Shown piece after piece: positions 23,384 through 33,161 of a DNA stretch of 39,617 nucleotides. Under the pieces are notes generated by a model. That model was not told the origin of the DNA. It was given only the letters and a program-made list of their open reading frames with translations, and ran no database searches. The stretch comes from Acidobacteriota bacterium (lineage in GTDB: Bacteria; Acidobacteriota; Terriglobia; Acidiferrales; UBA7541). Numbering within the stretch: position 1 is the stretch's first letter; every line of letters begins with the position of its first letter. A program made the translations under genes and the position numbers. Location of the stretch: contig JAGWOX010000006.1 in the NCBI GenBank assembly GCA_028877145.1, positions 1 to 39,617 on the forward strand, in the 5' to 3' direction.

Positions 23384-26059
23384 CTATTCGTGCCGCAGCG
23401 CCGTCATCGGATCCACTCGCATCGCGCGCCGCGCGGGGACGTAGCTTGCCAGCAACGCTACACCGGCAAGTAACGCCGAAGCGCCGCCAAGCACGAACGG
23501 ATCCGTCGGCTTGACGCCGTAGAGCAGCGAACCTATCAGCCGCGTCAAACCGACGGAGCCCGCCATCCCGCCTGCCATGCCAACGAGTACCCAGGTCATG
23601 CTGCCGCGAACGATCAGCCGCAGCACGTCGCCTGCCTGCGCGCCAAGCGCCATTCGGATGCCGACCTCGTGCGTCCGCTGCGCCGTGGAATAGCTCACCA
23701 CTCCGAGAATGCCCACCGCCGCCAGCAGCAAGGCCACCAAACCAAACGAAGCCAGAAGCAGCATCGGAAACCGATGCGAGCCCAACGAACCGCTCACCAC
23801 CTCTTGCATAGTTTCGACCCCGGAAACCGCGCGGTTCGGTTCAACGCGTGTCATTGCCTGTTTGATGGGGGCGAGGAATGCTGCGGGGGACGATGCCGTC
23901 CGAACCACGATGGTCATCCAGGGCCAGGCGGCTTGAGTGTAGGGCCGGAAAAACTGCGGTCGTGCCGGCTCGTCGAGGCCCCAATGGCGCATATTGCCCG
24001 CAATGCCGACCACTGTGAGCCACGGCCCGTTGCTGTCGGCGCCGTCCACGCGTATACGCTTGCCCAGGGCGTCTTCGTGCGGCCAGAACTTCTGCGCCAT
24101 CGCCTGGTTGATCACAACCACGCCAGGCGATCCGAGCGTATCCTGTGAATTGAATTCGCGCCCTTGTAGGGTGGGTACGCCCATCGTGCGGAAATATCCC
24201 GGGCACGCCACGCTGTAGTTGGCGCCCGGTTCGTGGCCGGGTGCCGGAGCAGGCTGCCCTTCGATCACGAATCCGCGCCCGGCGTTTCCTTCGAGCGGCA
24301 GATGGGCGGCCGCGCCCACCGAGACAATTCCCGGAATCGTGCCGACTTGCTCGGTCAGCTTCTCGCAGAAGCGCGCGTCGACCGGGGGACCATAGTAGGT
24401 GTTGATCTGCGGGAGTGACATTTCCATCGTCAGAACGTTCTTCGTATTGAATCCCGGATCGACGTTGATCAGGCGCGACATGGTTTCGATCATCAGGCCC
24501 GCGCCCGATAGCACCACCAGTGCGAGCGCCACCTCGGAGGCCACCAGCACGTGTCGCAACCGGCTCCCCCCTCCCGGTGTCGAGCCGCGCCCGCCTTCCT
24601 TCAGTTGTTCGTTGCTATCTCCATGGCAGGCGGACCACGCCGGGGCAAGCCCGAAGAGCGTTCCCGCAAGGCAGGCGACGAGGAGGGTGAACCCGAAAAC
24701 TCGCATATCGATGCTCACCCCGTCGAGCGGTCGGAATGGAAGGAAGGTGAACCCAACGGGCAGAATCCCGGTGAGCAATTTCACGCTCCACACGGAAAGC
24801 AATAACCCGCCGCCTGCCCCGAGAATCGCCAGCAGCACGCTTTCAGTGAGAAGTTGTCGCACGATGCGCGAACCCGCCGCGCCGAGCGCCATGCGGATGG
24901 CGAACTCCTTCTGCCGGCTTGCCCCGCGCGCAAGCAGCAGATTTGCCAAATTCACGCAGGCGATCAACAGCACGAACGAAACCGCCGCGAGCAACGTGAG
25001 CATCACCTGCTGCAGATTTTCCAGCCCAAAATCGCCCATCGGCATCACCCTCACGCCCACTCTTCCGTCAACTCGCGGATATTGCTGCGCCAGGCGAGCG
25101 CCGATGGTTTTCATTTCCGTTTGCGCCTGGGCGAACGTCACGCCCGGCCTGAGTCGCGCGATCGCGACGAAGCTGTTCGAGTCGCGTTCGTAGTCTCCCT
25201 TGGTGTAGCCGGCCGGGACCCAAAGCTGGCGAGGATGGCTCCAGAACTCGAATTCGAAATTCCGCGGCATCACTCCCACCAAGGTGTATTCCAGCCCGTC
25301 GATGGGGATGGTCTTGCCGACGAGGGCAGGGTCGCCTCCGTAGCGCCGTTGCCACAACCCGTAGCTCAGCACCACTTCATGATCCTTGCCGAGGGTCTCC
25401 TCTTCCGGCAAAAATCCACGTCCCAGAAACGGTTGGACTCCCAGCACATTGAAAAATCCCGCCGTCACACGCAGACCAGACACCTGCTCCGGCTCGATTC
25501 GGCCCGGCTCGCCCGCCAGGTTGTAACCTTTCCCGGCAGAATCGAAGATCGCCATGCTCTCGAAGACATGATTCTGCCTCTGCCAGTCCCAGAAGTTCGG
25601 CGCGGAAACGATGTTCCAGTCATCCGGTCCGTTGCCGTAGGTTTCCCAAACCAATGCCAAACGATTCGGATTGGGGAAAGGGAGCGTCTTCAGCAGGGTT
25701 ACATCGATCACGCTGAAGATGGTTGTGTTGGCGCCGATCCCGAGAGCGAGTGTGAGCACCGCAACGAACGTGAAGCCCGGATTCTTTCGAAGCATCCGCG
25801 CCCCGTACCGCACATCGCGCCACATGTCGTGGAGCAAGCCTAGCCCGCGTGCATCGCGGCATTCTTCCCTCACCTGCTCAACGCCGCCAATTTCGATGAG
25901 CGCCCGCCGCCGGGCCTCTTCCGCCGTCATGCCGCGCGCCAGGTTCTGTTCTATCGTGCGCTCAAGGTGAAACCGCAACTCGTCATTCAGCTCACGCTCT
26001 CCGCCAGCCTTCCGAAAGAGCGAGCGGAATCGGACAGAAATGCTATGCAGCCAGCGCAT
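23384..26059 (-). CDS. ADOP-type ABC permease (acidobacterial duplicated orphan permease)
   Basis: An 891-residue membrane protein. Residues 1-80 form a cytoplasmic segment ([11 protein letters not shown] ... [17 protein letters not shown]) specific to this family. After it come helix 1 (about 96-116, [17 protein letters not shown]), a MacB-like periplasmic domain, an FtsX-type permease core ([17 protein letters not shown]), a second periplasmic domain and a second FtsX core, ending [17 protein letters not shown]. ADOPs (TIGR03434) form large paralogous sets in Acidobacteria and are known for lacking an adjacent ATPase; none is adjacent here. ATG at 26059 has GGGAG upstream. Last gene of the PadR operon. 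Substrate unknown. Confidence 0.93.
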   Translation of the reverse strand: MRWLHSISVRFRSLFRKAGGERELNDELRFHLERTIEQNLARGMTAEEARRRALIEIGGVEQVREECRDARGLGLLHDMWRDVRYGARMLRKNPGFTFVAVLTLALGIGANTTIFSVIDVTLLKTLPFPNPNRLALVWETYGNGPDDWNIVSAPNFWDWQRQNHVFESMAIFDSAGKGYNLAGEPGRIEPEQVSGLRVTAGFFNVLGVQPFLGRGFLPEEETLGKDHEVVLSYGLWQRRYGGDPALVGKTIPIDGLEYTLVGVMPRNFEFEFWSHPRQLWVPAGYTKGDYERDSNSFVAIARLRPGVTFAQAQTEMKTIGARLAQQYPRVDGRVGVRVMPMGDFGLENLQQVMLTLLAAVSFVLLIACVNLANLLLARGASRQKEFAIRMALGAAGSRIVRQLLTESVLLAILGAGGGLLLSVWSVKLLTGILPVGFTFLPFRPLDGVSIDMRVFGFTLLVACLAGTLFGLAPAWSACHGDSNEQLKEGGRGSTPGGGSRLRHVLVASEVALALVVLSGAGLMIETMSRLINVDPGFNTKNVLTMEMSLPQINTYYGPPVDARFCEKLTEQVGTIPGIVSVGAAAHLPLEGNAGRGFVIEGQPAPAPGHEPGANYSVACPGYFRTMGVPTLQGREFNSQDTLGSPGVVVINQAMAQKFWPHEDALGKRIRVDGADSNGPWLTVVGIAGNMRHWGLDEPARPQFFRPYTQAAWPWMTIVVRTASSPAAFLAPIKQAMTRVEPNRAVSGVETMQEVVSGSLGSHRFPMLLLASFGLVALLLAAVGILGVVSYSTAQRTHEVGIRMALGAQAGDVLRLIVRGSMTWVLVGMAGGMAGSVGLTRLIGSLLYGVKPTDPFVLGGASALLAGVALLASYVPARRAMRVDPMTALRHE

Positions 26060-26124
26060 CCTGTTTTCTCCCTTCAACGACCAGCTTCCGCCCCAAATTC
26101 TTGTGCCTCAGGCTCCGGCCCGGC

Positions 26125-28782
26125 CTATTCGTTTCGCAGAGCCGCCACCGGGTCCACGCGCATCGCCCGGCGGGCCGGAAAATATGAAGCGGCGAGTCCC
26201 GCAAGCAGCATCGCAATCAGCGTTGCACCGAGCGTCAGAGGGTCGCCGGGACTGACCTCATAAAGCAGGCTGCGCATCAGGCGTGTCAACGCGAGCGAGC
26301 CGCCGAATCCCACCGCGATCCCCAGCAGCACCGGCAACATGGCTTCTCCAATCACCAAACGGGCAATCGCGCCCGGCCGCGCGCCAAGCGCGAGCCGGAT
26401 TCCCATCTCGCACGTTCGCCGGTTCGCCGAATACGCCACCACCCCGTAAATTCCCACGAGAACAAGAGCAAGAGCCAATACCGCGAAGCCCGAAAAGAGA
26501 AACGTTTGGACTCGCGAGGTGTGGAGATTTTCGGCGATGGTCTGGCGCATCGTTCGCACATCGGCAATCGGAATGTCCGGGTCGACTTTGCGGATCTGAT
26601 GCTCGACCGTCGCTGCCAACGTCTCCGGCTCCGTCTTTGTCCGCACGAATAGGTGCATCAGCGTAATGTGGGCCATCAGGTAATACGGCAGATAGACGGT
26701 CGCGCGCGGTCGGAAACTCACGTCGCGATCGCGCACGTCCCCCGCGACGCCGACGATCTCTAGTTTCCGCTCTCCCGATTGATACAATCCCTCAATGAGC
26801 GAACTCCCAACAGGGTCTTGCTTACCGAAGAGCCGCTGCGCCAACGTCTCGTTAACGACGGCGACATTTGCCCTGTCATCGACCTCGGCTGCGGTCAGCG
26901 ACCGCCCCCGCAAGATCGGAATGCCGAGCGCGTGGAAGTAATCGTCGGTGATATATCGCGCTTGAAAGAAGCTGTATCCTCGCGGCCCCGTTCCGCTTGC
27001 CGCGCGAAACTTAGCGCTCAGGCCCACGCTCTCCAGAATCGGGTTGATCTCGGCTCCCGCGCTCTCGACGCCGGGCGCCGCGCGCGCGCGATCGAGGATT
27101 TGTCGGAAAGCGGCGCGCTGCTGCGCTTCCGTTCGGTAGTTGAACCTCGGCAGGTGAATGGCCATGGCCAACACATGATCTGACCGAAATCCCAGTTTCA
27201 CGTCGAGGAGCTTCTCGAAGCTGCGAACTGCAAGGAGCGATCCGCTCAGCAGCACGACGCACAGCGCCACTTGCGCTCCAACCATCACATTTTTCCATTG
27301 CGTCTGGCGGCCCGTCTCCGTTCCGTTTCGCGGACTCTCCTTGAGCGCCACGCTTACGTCCAACGGCAATCCTCTCAATGCTGCCGGCAGGCCCGAGAGA
27401 ATCCCCGCGAAAGCCGCTGCGCCCAACGCGTAGAGGAAAACCGTGGCGTTCAAGCTCACGTCATCGAGGCGGGGCGTATCCGGCGGCGCCAGCGTCCGCA
27501 AAACGCGCACGCCCCACCAGCCGCACAGCAGGCCCGCTGCTCCGCCGCACAGAGCAACTAGGAGGCTCTCGATCAGCAAACTCCGGGCGATGCGCCAGCG
27601 CGTGGCGCCGAGTGCAGACCTCACCGCGAGTTCCTTGCTGCGGCCGAGCCCCCGCGCCAGCAGCAGATTGCTCAAGTTCGCGCACGCGATCAGGAGCACG
27701 AAGCCCACCGCGCCGAGCAGCAGAAACAGAGAAGTTCGCACCGGAGCGACGTGCGATGCGAGATATGGCCTTACCACAAGACCCCGACCCTTTTCCTGTC
27801 CCGGGAATTCATTGCCGACGCGCTGCGCAATGATGTTGAGGGTGGTCTGTGCCTGCCTGAGCGCCACACCACGTCGAAGCCGCGCCCAAACCTCAAATCG
27901 ATGATCCGTAGGATTCGTGGCAAGGGTGGCCCGAGGGTAGAGCGGCACCCACACATCGCAGTCCTCTCCGGTGAGCCGGAAATTCGCCGGCATCACGCCA
28001 ACGATCGTGTAGAGTTGTTGGTCGAAGGCGACCGTTTTCCCTACGGCGCTCCGGCTTCCGCCGAACTCTTCTTGCCAAACCCGATAACTCAAAATCGCAA
28101 CGTGATCGTGCCCTGGCCGCTCGTCTTCCGGCGTGAAAAAGCGGCCGAGAGCCGGAGCGACGCCATTGGTCGTGAAGAAGTTGGCGGGAACTTCATCGAT
28201 GCCCAATGTCCGTGGGCTCGCGGCGCCGATCAAAATGGCGATGCGCGCCGGATGGGCGAAGGTAACGTCATCGAAGATCTTCTTGGCCGCTTGGATCTGA
28301 ACGTACTCCGCTGACGAGATTTCGTCCTCGTATCCTCCCTCGAAGCGCAACTGCGTGCGCAGCGACCAGATGGAAACAAGCCGGGCGGAATCGCGATAAG
28401 GGAGCGGCCGCAGCAGAATTCCGTCGACAGCACTGAAAATAGCCGTGTTCGCGCCAATGCCGAGAGCAAGCGTAAGAATTGCAACGGTGGCAAAGCCGGG
28501 AGACTTGCGCATCATCCGCGCGGCATAGCATGCGTCTCGCCACGTTTCATCCAGAACCTGCCAGGCGCGCGCGTCCCGGCACTCTTCCTTCACCTGCTCG
28601 ATCCCGCCAAGTTCGATGAGCGCCTGCCGCCGCGCTTCTTCCGCGCTCATTCCCTTCGCTCTGTTTTCCTCGATCTGCCGTTCCAGATGGAAGCGCAGTT
28701 CGTCGGAGAGTTCCCGCTCGACGCGGCCCTTGCTAAACAGGGATTGGAAGCGAAGCCGAAGTTTGTCTATCGCGCGAGGCAT
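26125..28782 (-). CDS. ADOP-type ABC permease, second copy
   Basis: An 885-residue paralogue of the downstream gene with the same plan: N-terminal [37 protein letters not shown], first helix ([17 protein letters not shown]), MacB-like periplasmic domains, two FtsX cores (VLLIACANLSNLLLARGLGRSKE) and the ending [17 protein letters not shown]. The N-terminal 80 residues and C-terminal tail are the most similar parts of the two copies; the periplasmic domains differ much more, which may reflect different cargo or partners. It starts 12 bp after the PadR stop and ends 65 bp before the next ADOP. Confidence 0.93.
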   Translation of the reverse strand: MPRAIDKLRLRFQSLFSKGRVERELSDELRFHLERQIEENRAKGMSAEEARRQALIELGGIEQVKEECRDARAWQVLDETWRDACYAARMMRKSPGFATVAILTLALGIGANTAIFSAVDGILLRPLPYRDSARLVSIWSLRTQLRFEGGYEDEISSAEYVQIQAAKKIFDDVTFAHPARIAILIGAASPRTLGIDEVPANFFTTNGVAPALGRFFTPEDERPGHDHVAILSYRVWQEEFGGSRSAVGKTVAFDQQLYTIVGVMPANFRLTGEDCDVWVPLYPRATLATNPTDHRFEVWARLRRGVALRQAQTTLNIIAQRVGNEFPGQEKGRGLVVRPYLASHVAPVRTSLFLLLGAVGFVLLIACANLSNLLLARGLGRSKELAVRSALGATRWRIARSLLIESLLVALCGGAAGLLCGWWGVRVLRTLAPPDTPRLDDVSLNATVFLYALGAAAFAGILSGLPAALRGLPLDVSVALKESPRNGTETGRQTQWKNVMVGAQVALCVVLLSGSLLAVRSFEKLLDVKLGFRSDHVLAMAIHLPRFNYRTEAQQRAAFRQILDRARAAPGVESAGAEINPILESVGLSAKFRAASGTGPRGYSFFQARYITDDYFHALGIPILRGRSLTAAEVDDRANVAVVNETLAQRLFGKQDPVGSSLIEGLYQSGERKLEIVGVAGDVRDRDVSFRPRATVYLPYYLMAHITLMHLFVRTKTEPETLAATVEHQIRKVDPDIPIADVRTMRQTIAENLHTSRVQTFLFSGFAVLALALVLVGIYGVVAYSANRRTCEMGIRLALGARPGAIARLVIGEAMLPVLLGIAVGFGGSLALTRLMRSLLYEVSPGDPLTLGATLIAMLLAGLAASYFPARRAMRVDPVAALRNE

Positions 28783-28794
28783 GACGTTCTAAAC

Positions 28795-29124
28795 TCACGA
28801 GGTTTCCAGCACAAGCCCGATGGCTGTCGAGAGCCTTTGCCAGTTCGCCTGCTCCTTCTCCAGATACTTGCGTCCCGCCGGAGTCAGCGAATAGAACTTG
28901 GCTCGGCGATTGTTATCGGACTCGCCCCACTTCGCCTTGATCCATCCGTTTTGTTCGAGGCGATGAAGGGTGGGATAGAGTGCCCCTTGATTCACCTGGA
29001 GCACTTCCCTCGAGACCTGCCGGATGCGCTGGCCAATGGCCCACCCGTGCATCGGCTGGTTGGCAATCGTTTTCAAAATGAGTAATGCGAGGGTGCCCTG
29101 AACGAGGTCGGTTGGTTTGGACAT
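28795..29124 (-). CDS. PadR family transcriptional regulator
   Basis: A 109-residue winged-helix regulator: QGTLALLILKTIANQPMHGWAIGQRI, then NQGALYPTLHRLEQNGWIKAKW, then the wing (RRAKFYSLTPAGRKYLEKE) and a C-terminal dimerisation helix. The GALYPTLHRLE recognition segment is diagnostic. First gene of the operon, 12 bp before the ADOP permeases; PadR-ADOP pairing is common in Acidobacteria. PadR proteins normally repress their own operon and respond to a small hydrophobic ligand. GGGGAGAG precedes the ATG. Confidence 0.95.
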   Translation of the reverse strand: MSKPTDLVQGTLALLILKTIANQPMHGWAIGQRIRQVSREVLQVNQGALYPTLHRLEQNGWIKAKWGESDNNRRAKFYSLTPAGRKYLEKEQANWQRLSTAIGLVLETS

Positions 29125-29151
29125 TCTCTCCCCTCAGTAATTGACAAGAGC

Positions 29152-29179
29152 AATATACGCCTCTCCATCCAATCGTCAA
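29152..29179 (-). promoter_or_regulatory. Sigma-70-type promoter of the padR-ADOP operon
   Basis: On the minus strand TTGACG (29174-29179), then 16 bp, then TATATT (29152-29157), 27 bp before the PadR ATG. Both hexamers are strong matches in an AT-rich patch. A small inverted pair ATTG/CAAT lies between the -10 and the start, a possible PadR site. Confidence 0.65.
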
Positions 29180-29204
29180 GGAGAGTTTTCGCCCGCCTCG
29201 ACTA

Positions 29205-29226
29205 GTACAGGCATTCCTGCTTGTGC
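29205..29226 (+). repeat. Hairpin family copy F (9-bp stem with two G.T pairs, TTCC loop)
   Basis: GTACAGGCA pairs with TGCTTGTGC around TTCC, followed by GCTTTTCT. It is the first of three family members packed into the 312-bp gap (29125-29436), which holds no gene. Confidence 0.65.
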
Positions 29227-29258
29227 GCTTTTCTATCGGGCGTGAACGTGGGATCCCG

Positions 29259-29278
29259 CACGGGCAAGAATGCCCGTG
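29259..29278 (-). repeat. Hairpin family copy G, inverted, TTCT loop
   Basis: CACGGGCA pairs perfectly with TGCCCGTG around AGAA, which on the minus strand is the TTCT loop. It lies 33 bp after copy F in opposite orientation. Confidence 0.55.
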
Positions 29279-29339
29279 ATACCAGTCCGCGCCTTCGTCC
29301 GCTTTTTCTGCCGAGTCGTCTGAGAGACCTGGTAGCACA

Positions 29340-29351
29340 GCCTTCAAAGGC
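29340..29351. repeat. Short hairpin, GCCTTCAAAGGC
   Basis: A perfect 5-bp stem around CA, preceded by GTAGCACA. It resembles the TTTC-loop hairpin at 7960-7977 rather than the NTCC family. Confidence 0.3.
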
Positions 29352-29393
29352 GCTTCAGGTCGTGTACCTTACTACAGGAGGCGGAAGCTGCTG

Positions 29394-29415
29394 GCACGTG
29401 CACTCCTGCCCGTGC
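29394..29415 (+). repeat. Hairpin family copy H (9-bp stem with one mismatch, CTCC loop)
   Basis: GCACGTGCA pairs with TGCCCGTGC (one T-C mismatch) around CTCC, followed by GCCTTTCC. It is 22 bp beyond the stop of the Ca2+-ATPase gene. Confidence 0.55.
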
Positions 29416-29436
29416 GCCTTTCCGGATGACAGGGGT

Positions 29437-32172
29437 TCAAGCGGCGGCGTGGCCCGGAGTGCTCTTGCGCCAGCGTGCCCACTTGATCGCTTCCGGCACC
29501 AGCACCACCGGCAGTGCGAACGCCACAATCACGGCCCAATCTTCCCAGGAGAGCGGCACGGTGTGCAGCACGCGCTGGAAGAACGGCACGTACACGGCAG
29601 CCACCTGCAAAGCCACCATCGAAACCCACGCAAACACCAGCGGCCGGTTCGACGTGTACCCGATGGTACCCAGCGGTTCCTGGAGCGAGCGGAAATTGAA
29701 TACGTTCATTTTTTCCAGAATCACCAGCCCGCAGAACGCCATCGTCATCGGCAGCCTCTTCTGTCCGCCCCCGATGGCAAGGTAATGATGAAACAGCCAG
29801 ATCGTCCCGAATCCAAGATAACCGCCGAGCGCGAGCACGATCCAGATCCCGGCGCGGCCCAGGATGGGCTGGTTCACCGGACGCGGCGGCCGGCGCAGAA
29901 TTTCCTTGCCGGCCGGCTCGACGCCCAGCGCCACGGCGGTCACGCCGTCAGTCACCAGATTGATCCACAGAATCTGGACGGGCAGCAGGATCAGCGGCCC
30001 GCCGAGCAGCGTGTTGAAGAAGATCGCAGTGACCTCGCCCATGTTCGAGGAGAGCAGGTAGCGGACGAATTTCTGGATGTTGTCCCACTGCCGGCGGCCT
30101 TCCTCGATGGCGTTGACGATGGAGGAGAAATTGTCGTCTGTCAGGACGAGGTCGGAAGCGCCCTTGGCGACGTCGGTCCCGCGCAGCCCCATCGAAACGC
30201 CAACGTCGGCTTTCTTGAGAGCGGGCGCGTCGTTCACGCCGTCGCCGGTCATGCAAACCACGTGACCGAGCGATTGGAGTCCGGCCACGATGCGGATTTT
30301 GTCTTCGGGACTGATGCGGGCGAAGAGCACGTTTTCGGCAAGCGCGGCCCGCAGTCCCTCGTCACTGACATTGCCAAGTTCACGGCCGGTGACCACGCGG
30401 TCGACCGGCAAGCCGATGCGGCGCGCGATCGTCGCCGCTGTGGCGGGCGCGTCCCCGGTGACGACGATCACCTTGATCTTGGCGGCACGCGCCATGCGCA
30501 CGCTCTCCGGCACTTCGGGTCGTGGCGGGTCGATCATGCCGGCAAGCCCGATGAACACCAAATCGCGCTCCACCGCATCGGCGTCCAGCGGGAAGCCCGT
30601 CGGCAGGCCCCGCCGCGCGACGGCCAGCACGCGCAGGCCTTCGAGTGCCATCGCTTGCGCGGCGGCCAGAATGCGTGCGCGCTCGTCCGGCGTCAGCTCG
30701 CGCTCCACGGCTCCGTCGAGAACTTCCGTCGAGCGCTCCAGCACGATTTCCGGCGCGCCCTTCACGTGCGCCAGCAGATTGCCGTTCGGTTGTTCCACCA
30801 CCGTCATCCGCTTCCGCACCGAATCGAACGGAAACTCGACGGCCACTTCCGCCATTGTTTCCGGCGCGAGCCCCGCTTTCATCGCAGCGACAACCAATGC
30901 GGCTTCGGTCGGCTCGCCCAGCCGGTGCCAGCCGTCGGCTTCAGGATAGATACGGGCGTGATTGCAACGCTGCGCTGATTCAAGCAGGGCAACGAGGTCG
31001 CGCCGCGCGGCAGCGTCAACCGGAAGACCATCGCGGCGGAAATCGCCGAGCGGAGCGTAGCCAATCCCGGTCACTTCGATATTGCCCGTCGCCGGGAGCC
31101 AGATCGTGCTAACGGTCATCTCATTTTGCGTGAGCGTTCCCGTCTTGTCCGTGCAGATGACCGAGGCGGCGCCGAGCGTTTCCGCCGCCTGCAACCGCCG
31201 GAGAAGCGCACGCCGGCGGGCCATCGTTCGCACGCCAAGAGCGAGCGCGATCGTGACGACCGCCGGCAATCCTTCGGGAACCACCGCGACCGCGAGCGAA
31301 ATGCCCGTGAGGAACATTTCAAGCAGCGGCTTGCCCGCCAGCCAGCCCGTGACCGCCACAACGGCCGAGACGAAGATCGCGAAGATGCCCACTTGGCGGC
31401 CGAGTCCGGCCAGCCGCTTCTGCAGCGGCGTCTTCTCCTCGCCAAGCGTTTCCGTGAGGTGCGCGATACGCCCGAACTCGGTCGATTCGCCGGTGGCGAC
31501 CACGACGCCGCGCCCGGAGCCGTTCGTGACGTTCGTGCCCATCCATGCCATCGGGCCTCGCTCGGCCAGCGGCGTGTCGGCCAACACCGCAGCGACCGTT
31601 TTGGAAACCGAAGACGATTCGCCGCTCAGCAGCGATTCGTCCGCGCGCAGCGCGGTCGCGTCAATCAGCCGTATATCGGCGGGGATCCGGTCGCCGGTAT
31701 CGAGCAGCACGATGTCGCCGCGCACTAGCGCGCGGGATTCGATTTCGCGTTCCTGACCCTCGCGCACCACGCGCGATTGCGGGGCGAGCATTCGCCGCAG
31801 CGCCTCGAGCGCTTCTTCCGCTCGCCATTCCTGCACGAATCCCAGAATGCCGTTCAGGACGACGATGGCCAGGATCGCCACCGCATCCACCGTCTCTCCC
31901 ACCGCGAAGGAAACCACCGCGGCGACCACGAGAATCAGGATCAGCACGCTCAGAAACTGGCGGGCGAGAATCGCCTGCCAGGGCGTCTTCCGTGCGGCTT
32001 CAAATGCGTTGGGACCGTCGCGGGCCAGCCGTCGCGACGCCTCTTCCGCCGTGAGCCCGCGGCTAGCATCGGTGGCGAGGAGTTCCACCACGTCGGGCGC
32101 CGGGAGCGCGTGCCACGCGGTCGGCGCGGTGGTTGTGAGTTGTCCGTTCGAAACGGATTGAGGCGTTTGCAT
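29437..32172 (-). CDS. P2A-type calcium-translocating P-type ATPase
   Basis: A 911-residue cation pump. The phosphorylated Asp342 is in DKTGTLT; the actuator loop reads SGES rather than the usual TGES; the hinge is MTGDGVNDAPALK. Ca2+-site residues match SERCA: VVPEGLP in helix 4 (Glu300), SSNMGEV in helix 5 (Asn and Glu) and NLVTDG in helix 6 (Asn, Thr, Asp). This supports Ca2+ (possibly Mn2+) export from the cytoplasm with both sites I and II. The start is the ATG at 32172, 22 codons inside a longer frame; the N-terminal cation-ATPase domain follows at once (LTAEEASRRLARDGPNAF). Divergent from a Spy-like gene 284 bp away. The SGES change is conservative. Confidence 0.94.
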   Translation of the reverse strand: MQTPQSVSNGQLTTTAPTAWHALPAPDVVELLATDASRGLTAEEASRRLARDGPNAFEAARKTPWQAILARQFLSVLILILVVAAVVSFAVGETVDAVAILAIVVLNGILGFVQEWRAEEALEALRRMLAPQSRVVREGQEREIESRALVRGDIVLLDTGDRIPADIRLIDATALRADESLLSGESSSVSKTVAAVLADTPLAERGPMAWMGTNVTNGSGRGVVVATGESTEFGRIAHLTETLGEEKTPLQKRLAGLGRQVGIFAIFVSAVVAVTGWLAGKPLLEMFLTGISLAVAVVPEGLPAVVTIALALGVRTMARRRALLRRLQAAETLGAASVICTDKTGTLTQNEMTVSTIWLPATGNIEVTGIGYAPLGDFRRDGLPVDAAARRDLVALLESAQRCNHARIYPEADGWHRLGEPTEAALVVAAMKAGLAPETMAEVAVEFPFDSVRKRMTVVEQPNGNLLAHVKGAPEIVLERSTEVLDGAVERELTPDERARILAAAQAMALEGLRVLAVARRGLPTGFPLDADAVERDLVFIGLAGMIDPPRPEVPESVRMARAAKIKVIVVTGDAPATAATIARRIGLPVDRVVTGRELGNVSDEGLRAALAENVLFARISPEDKIRIVAGLQSLGHVVCMTGDGVNDAPALKKADVGVSMGLRGTDVAKGASDLVLTDDNFSSIVNAIEEGRRQWDNIQKFVRYLLSSNMGEVTAIFFNTLLGGPLILLPVQILWINLVTDGVTAVALGVEPAGKEILRRPPRPVNQPILGRAGIWIVLALGGYLGFGTIWLFHHYLAIGGGQKRLPMTMAFCGLVILEKMNVFNFRSLQEPLGTIGYTSNRPLVFAWVSMVALQVAAVYVPFFQRVLHTVPLSWEDWAVIVAFALPVVLVPEAIKWARWRKSTPGHAAA

Positions 32173-32456
32173 GATGGTGCGTCCCCGGAAGCCTTGCGTC
32201 GTCGCGCCGCGCTGCCCGAGCGGCCCGGTTCGGCGCAAGAACCCCCCTTCTTTCCGGAAACCAGTTCTATTTCAACATGCGTGCTCAGCTTGGCGATATA
32301 AGCTTCTTGCTAACGAGTGCTTCGCCGAAACGAAATGAACCATCCGTCTCTCCCGCCGCTCTCTCGGCCGCAGGAGACCTGCAATCTGTGGAACTCTTCC
32401 ACGGCAAAAGCGGAAGTCCCAGTGTGGGAGAGAACTTGAGGAACGGAGAGATGTCG

Positions 32457-33098
32457 ATGCGAACACCATTCAAGATAGCCCTGGGAGTCCTGGCTCTTGC
32501 GGTCGCCTTGCCGACCGCCTACGCGCAGATGCCCGGCCCGGAGACTGCCGCGCCACAGCGCCGTTGGGCTCCGGCCGAACGCGGGCAGATGCGCGGCGGA
32601 TGGGGGCCCGGCCGCGAGATGCGCGGTCCGCGAATGCGTGGCCGTGGTGGTCCGGCGGAAATGCTCTTGCGCCTTGTAAATAATCCGATGATGCGCCAGC
32701 GCGTGGGCATCACAGCGGAACAGGCCGCCAAGATCCGCCAGCAAGCTTCCGACTTCCTGAAGCAGCAGATTCGCAGCCGCGCGAGCCTCCAGGCGCAGCG
32801 CATCGACTTGCAGAATCTGATGGCGGCGGACAATCCGGATCGTGCCGCGATCGACAAGACCTTGGAGCAAATCAGCTCCGTGCAGCTTGCCCAGTCGAAA
32901 GCGAATGTCGACTTTCACCTGGCCATGCGCAATGCCCTCACGCCCGAGCAGCAACAGAAACTGATGCAAATGCGACAGGAATTCATGCGCCGCGGCCCCG
33001 GCCGCGGAAACCGTATGGGTCCGCGAGGCCCGCAGGGAATGATGAACCGCCCAGGCTCCGCGCCTCCGCAATCCCAGAACCCTCCTGCCGAAAACTAA
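32457..33098 (+). CDS. Spy/CpxP-like periplasmic protein
   Basis: A 213-residue exported protein. Signal peptide 1-23 (ALGVLALAVALPTAYA), then a Met/Arg/Gly-rich linker (44-65), a helical core of about 100 residues with two LTxxQ-type motifs (ITAEQ 85-89, LTPEQ 161-165), and a Gly/Pro/Met-rich tail. This is the Spy/CpxP/CnrX layout of periplasmic chaperones and metal sensors. GGAGAG at 32445-32450 favours the ATG at 32457 over that at 32451. The Met-rich ends could bind soft metals, and the gene is divergent from a cation pump; a shared response is inference. A strong hairpin follows 37 bp after the stop. Confidence 0.85.
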   Translation: MRTPFKIALGVLALAVALPTAYAQMPGPETAAPQRRWAPAERGQMRGGWGPGREMRGPRMRGRGGPAEMLLRLVNNPMMRQRVGITAEQAAKIRQQASDFLKQQIRSRASLQAQRIDLQNLMAADNPDRAAIDKTLEQISSVQLAQSKANVDFHLAMRNALTPEQQQKLMQMRQEFMRRGPGRGNRMGPRGPQGMMNRPGSAPPQSQNPPAEN

Positions 33099-33134
33099 GC
33101 GCCTCCGGCAGGTTTCCCCATGGGTGAGTCAGGA

Positions 33135-33161
33135 AGAGCCTCCCGCAAATCGGGAGGCTCT
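33135..33161 (+). terminator. Probable intrinsic terminator after the Spy-like gene
   Basis: AGAGCCTCCCG (33135-33145) pairs perfectly with CGGGAGGCTCT (33151-33161) around CAAAT, an 11-bp GC-rich stem, followed by CTCTGTTG. The T run is poor, so the call rests on the stem and position. Confidence 0.6.

Noticed and set aside
2108-29415. CRISPR-like array
   Set aside because: The hairpins are scattered singly, with differing stems and no regular spacers.
29221-30978. 585-codon open frame on the plus strand opposite the Ca2+-ATPase
   Set aside because: His/Arg-rich shadow of the pump gene without any motif; it even begins in the hairpin-rich intergenic gap.
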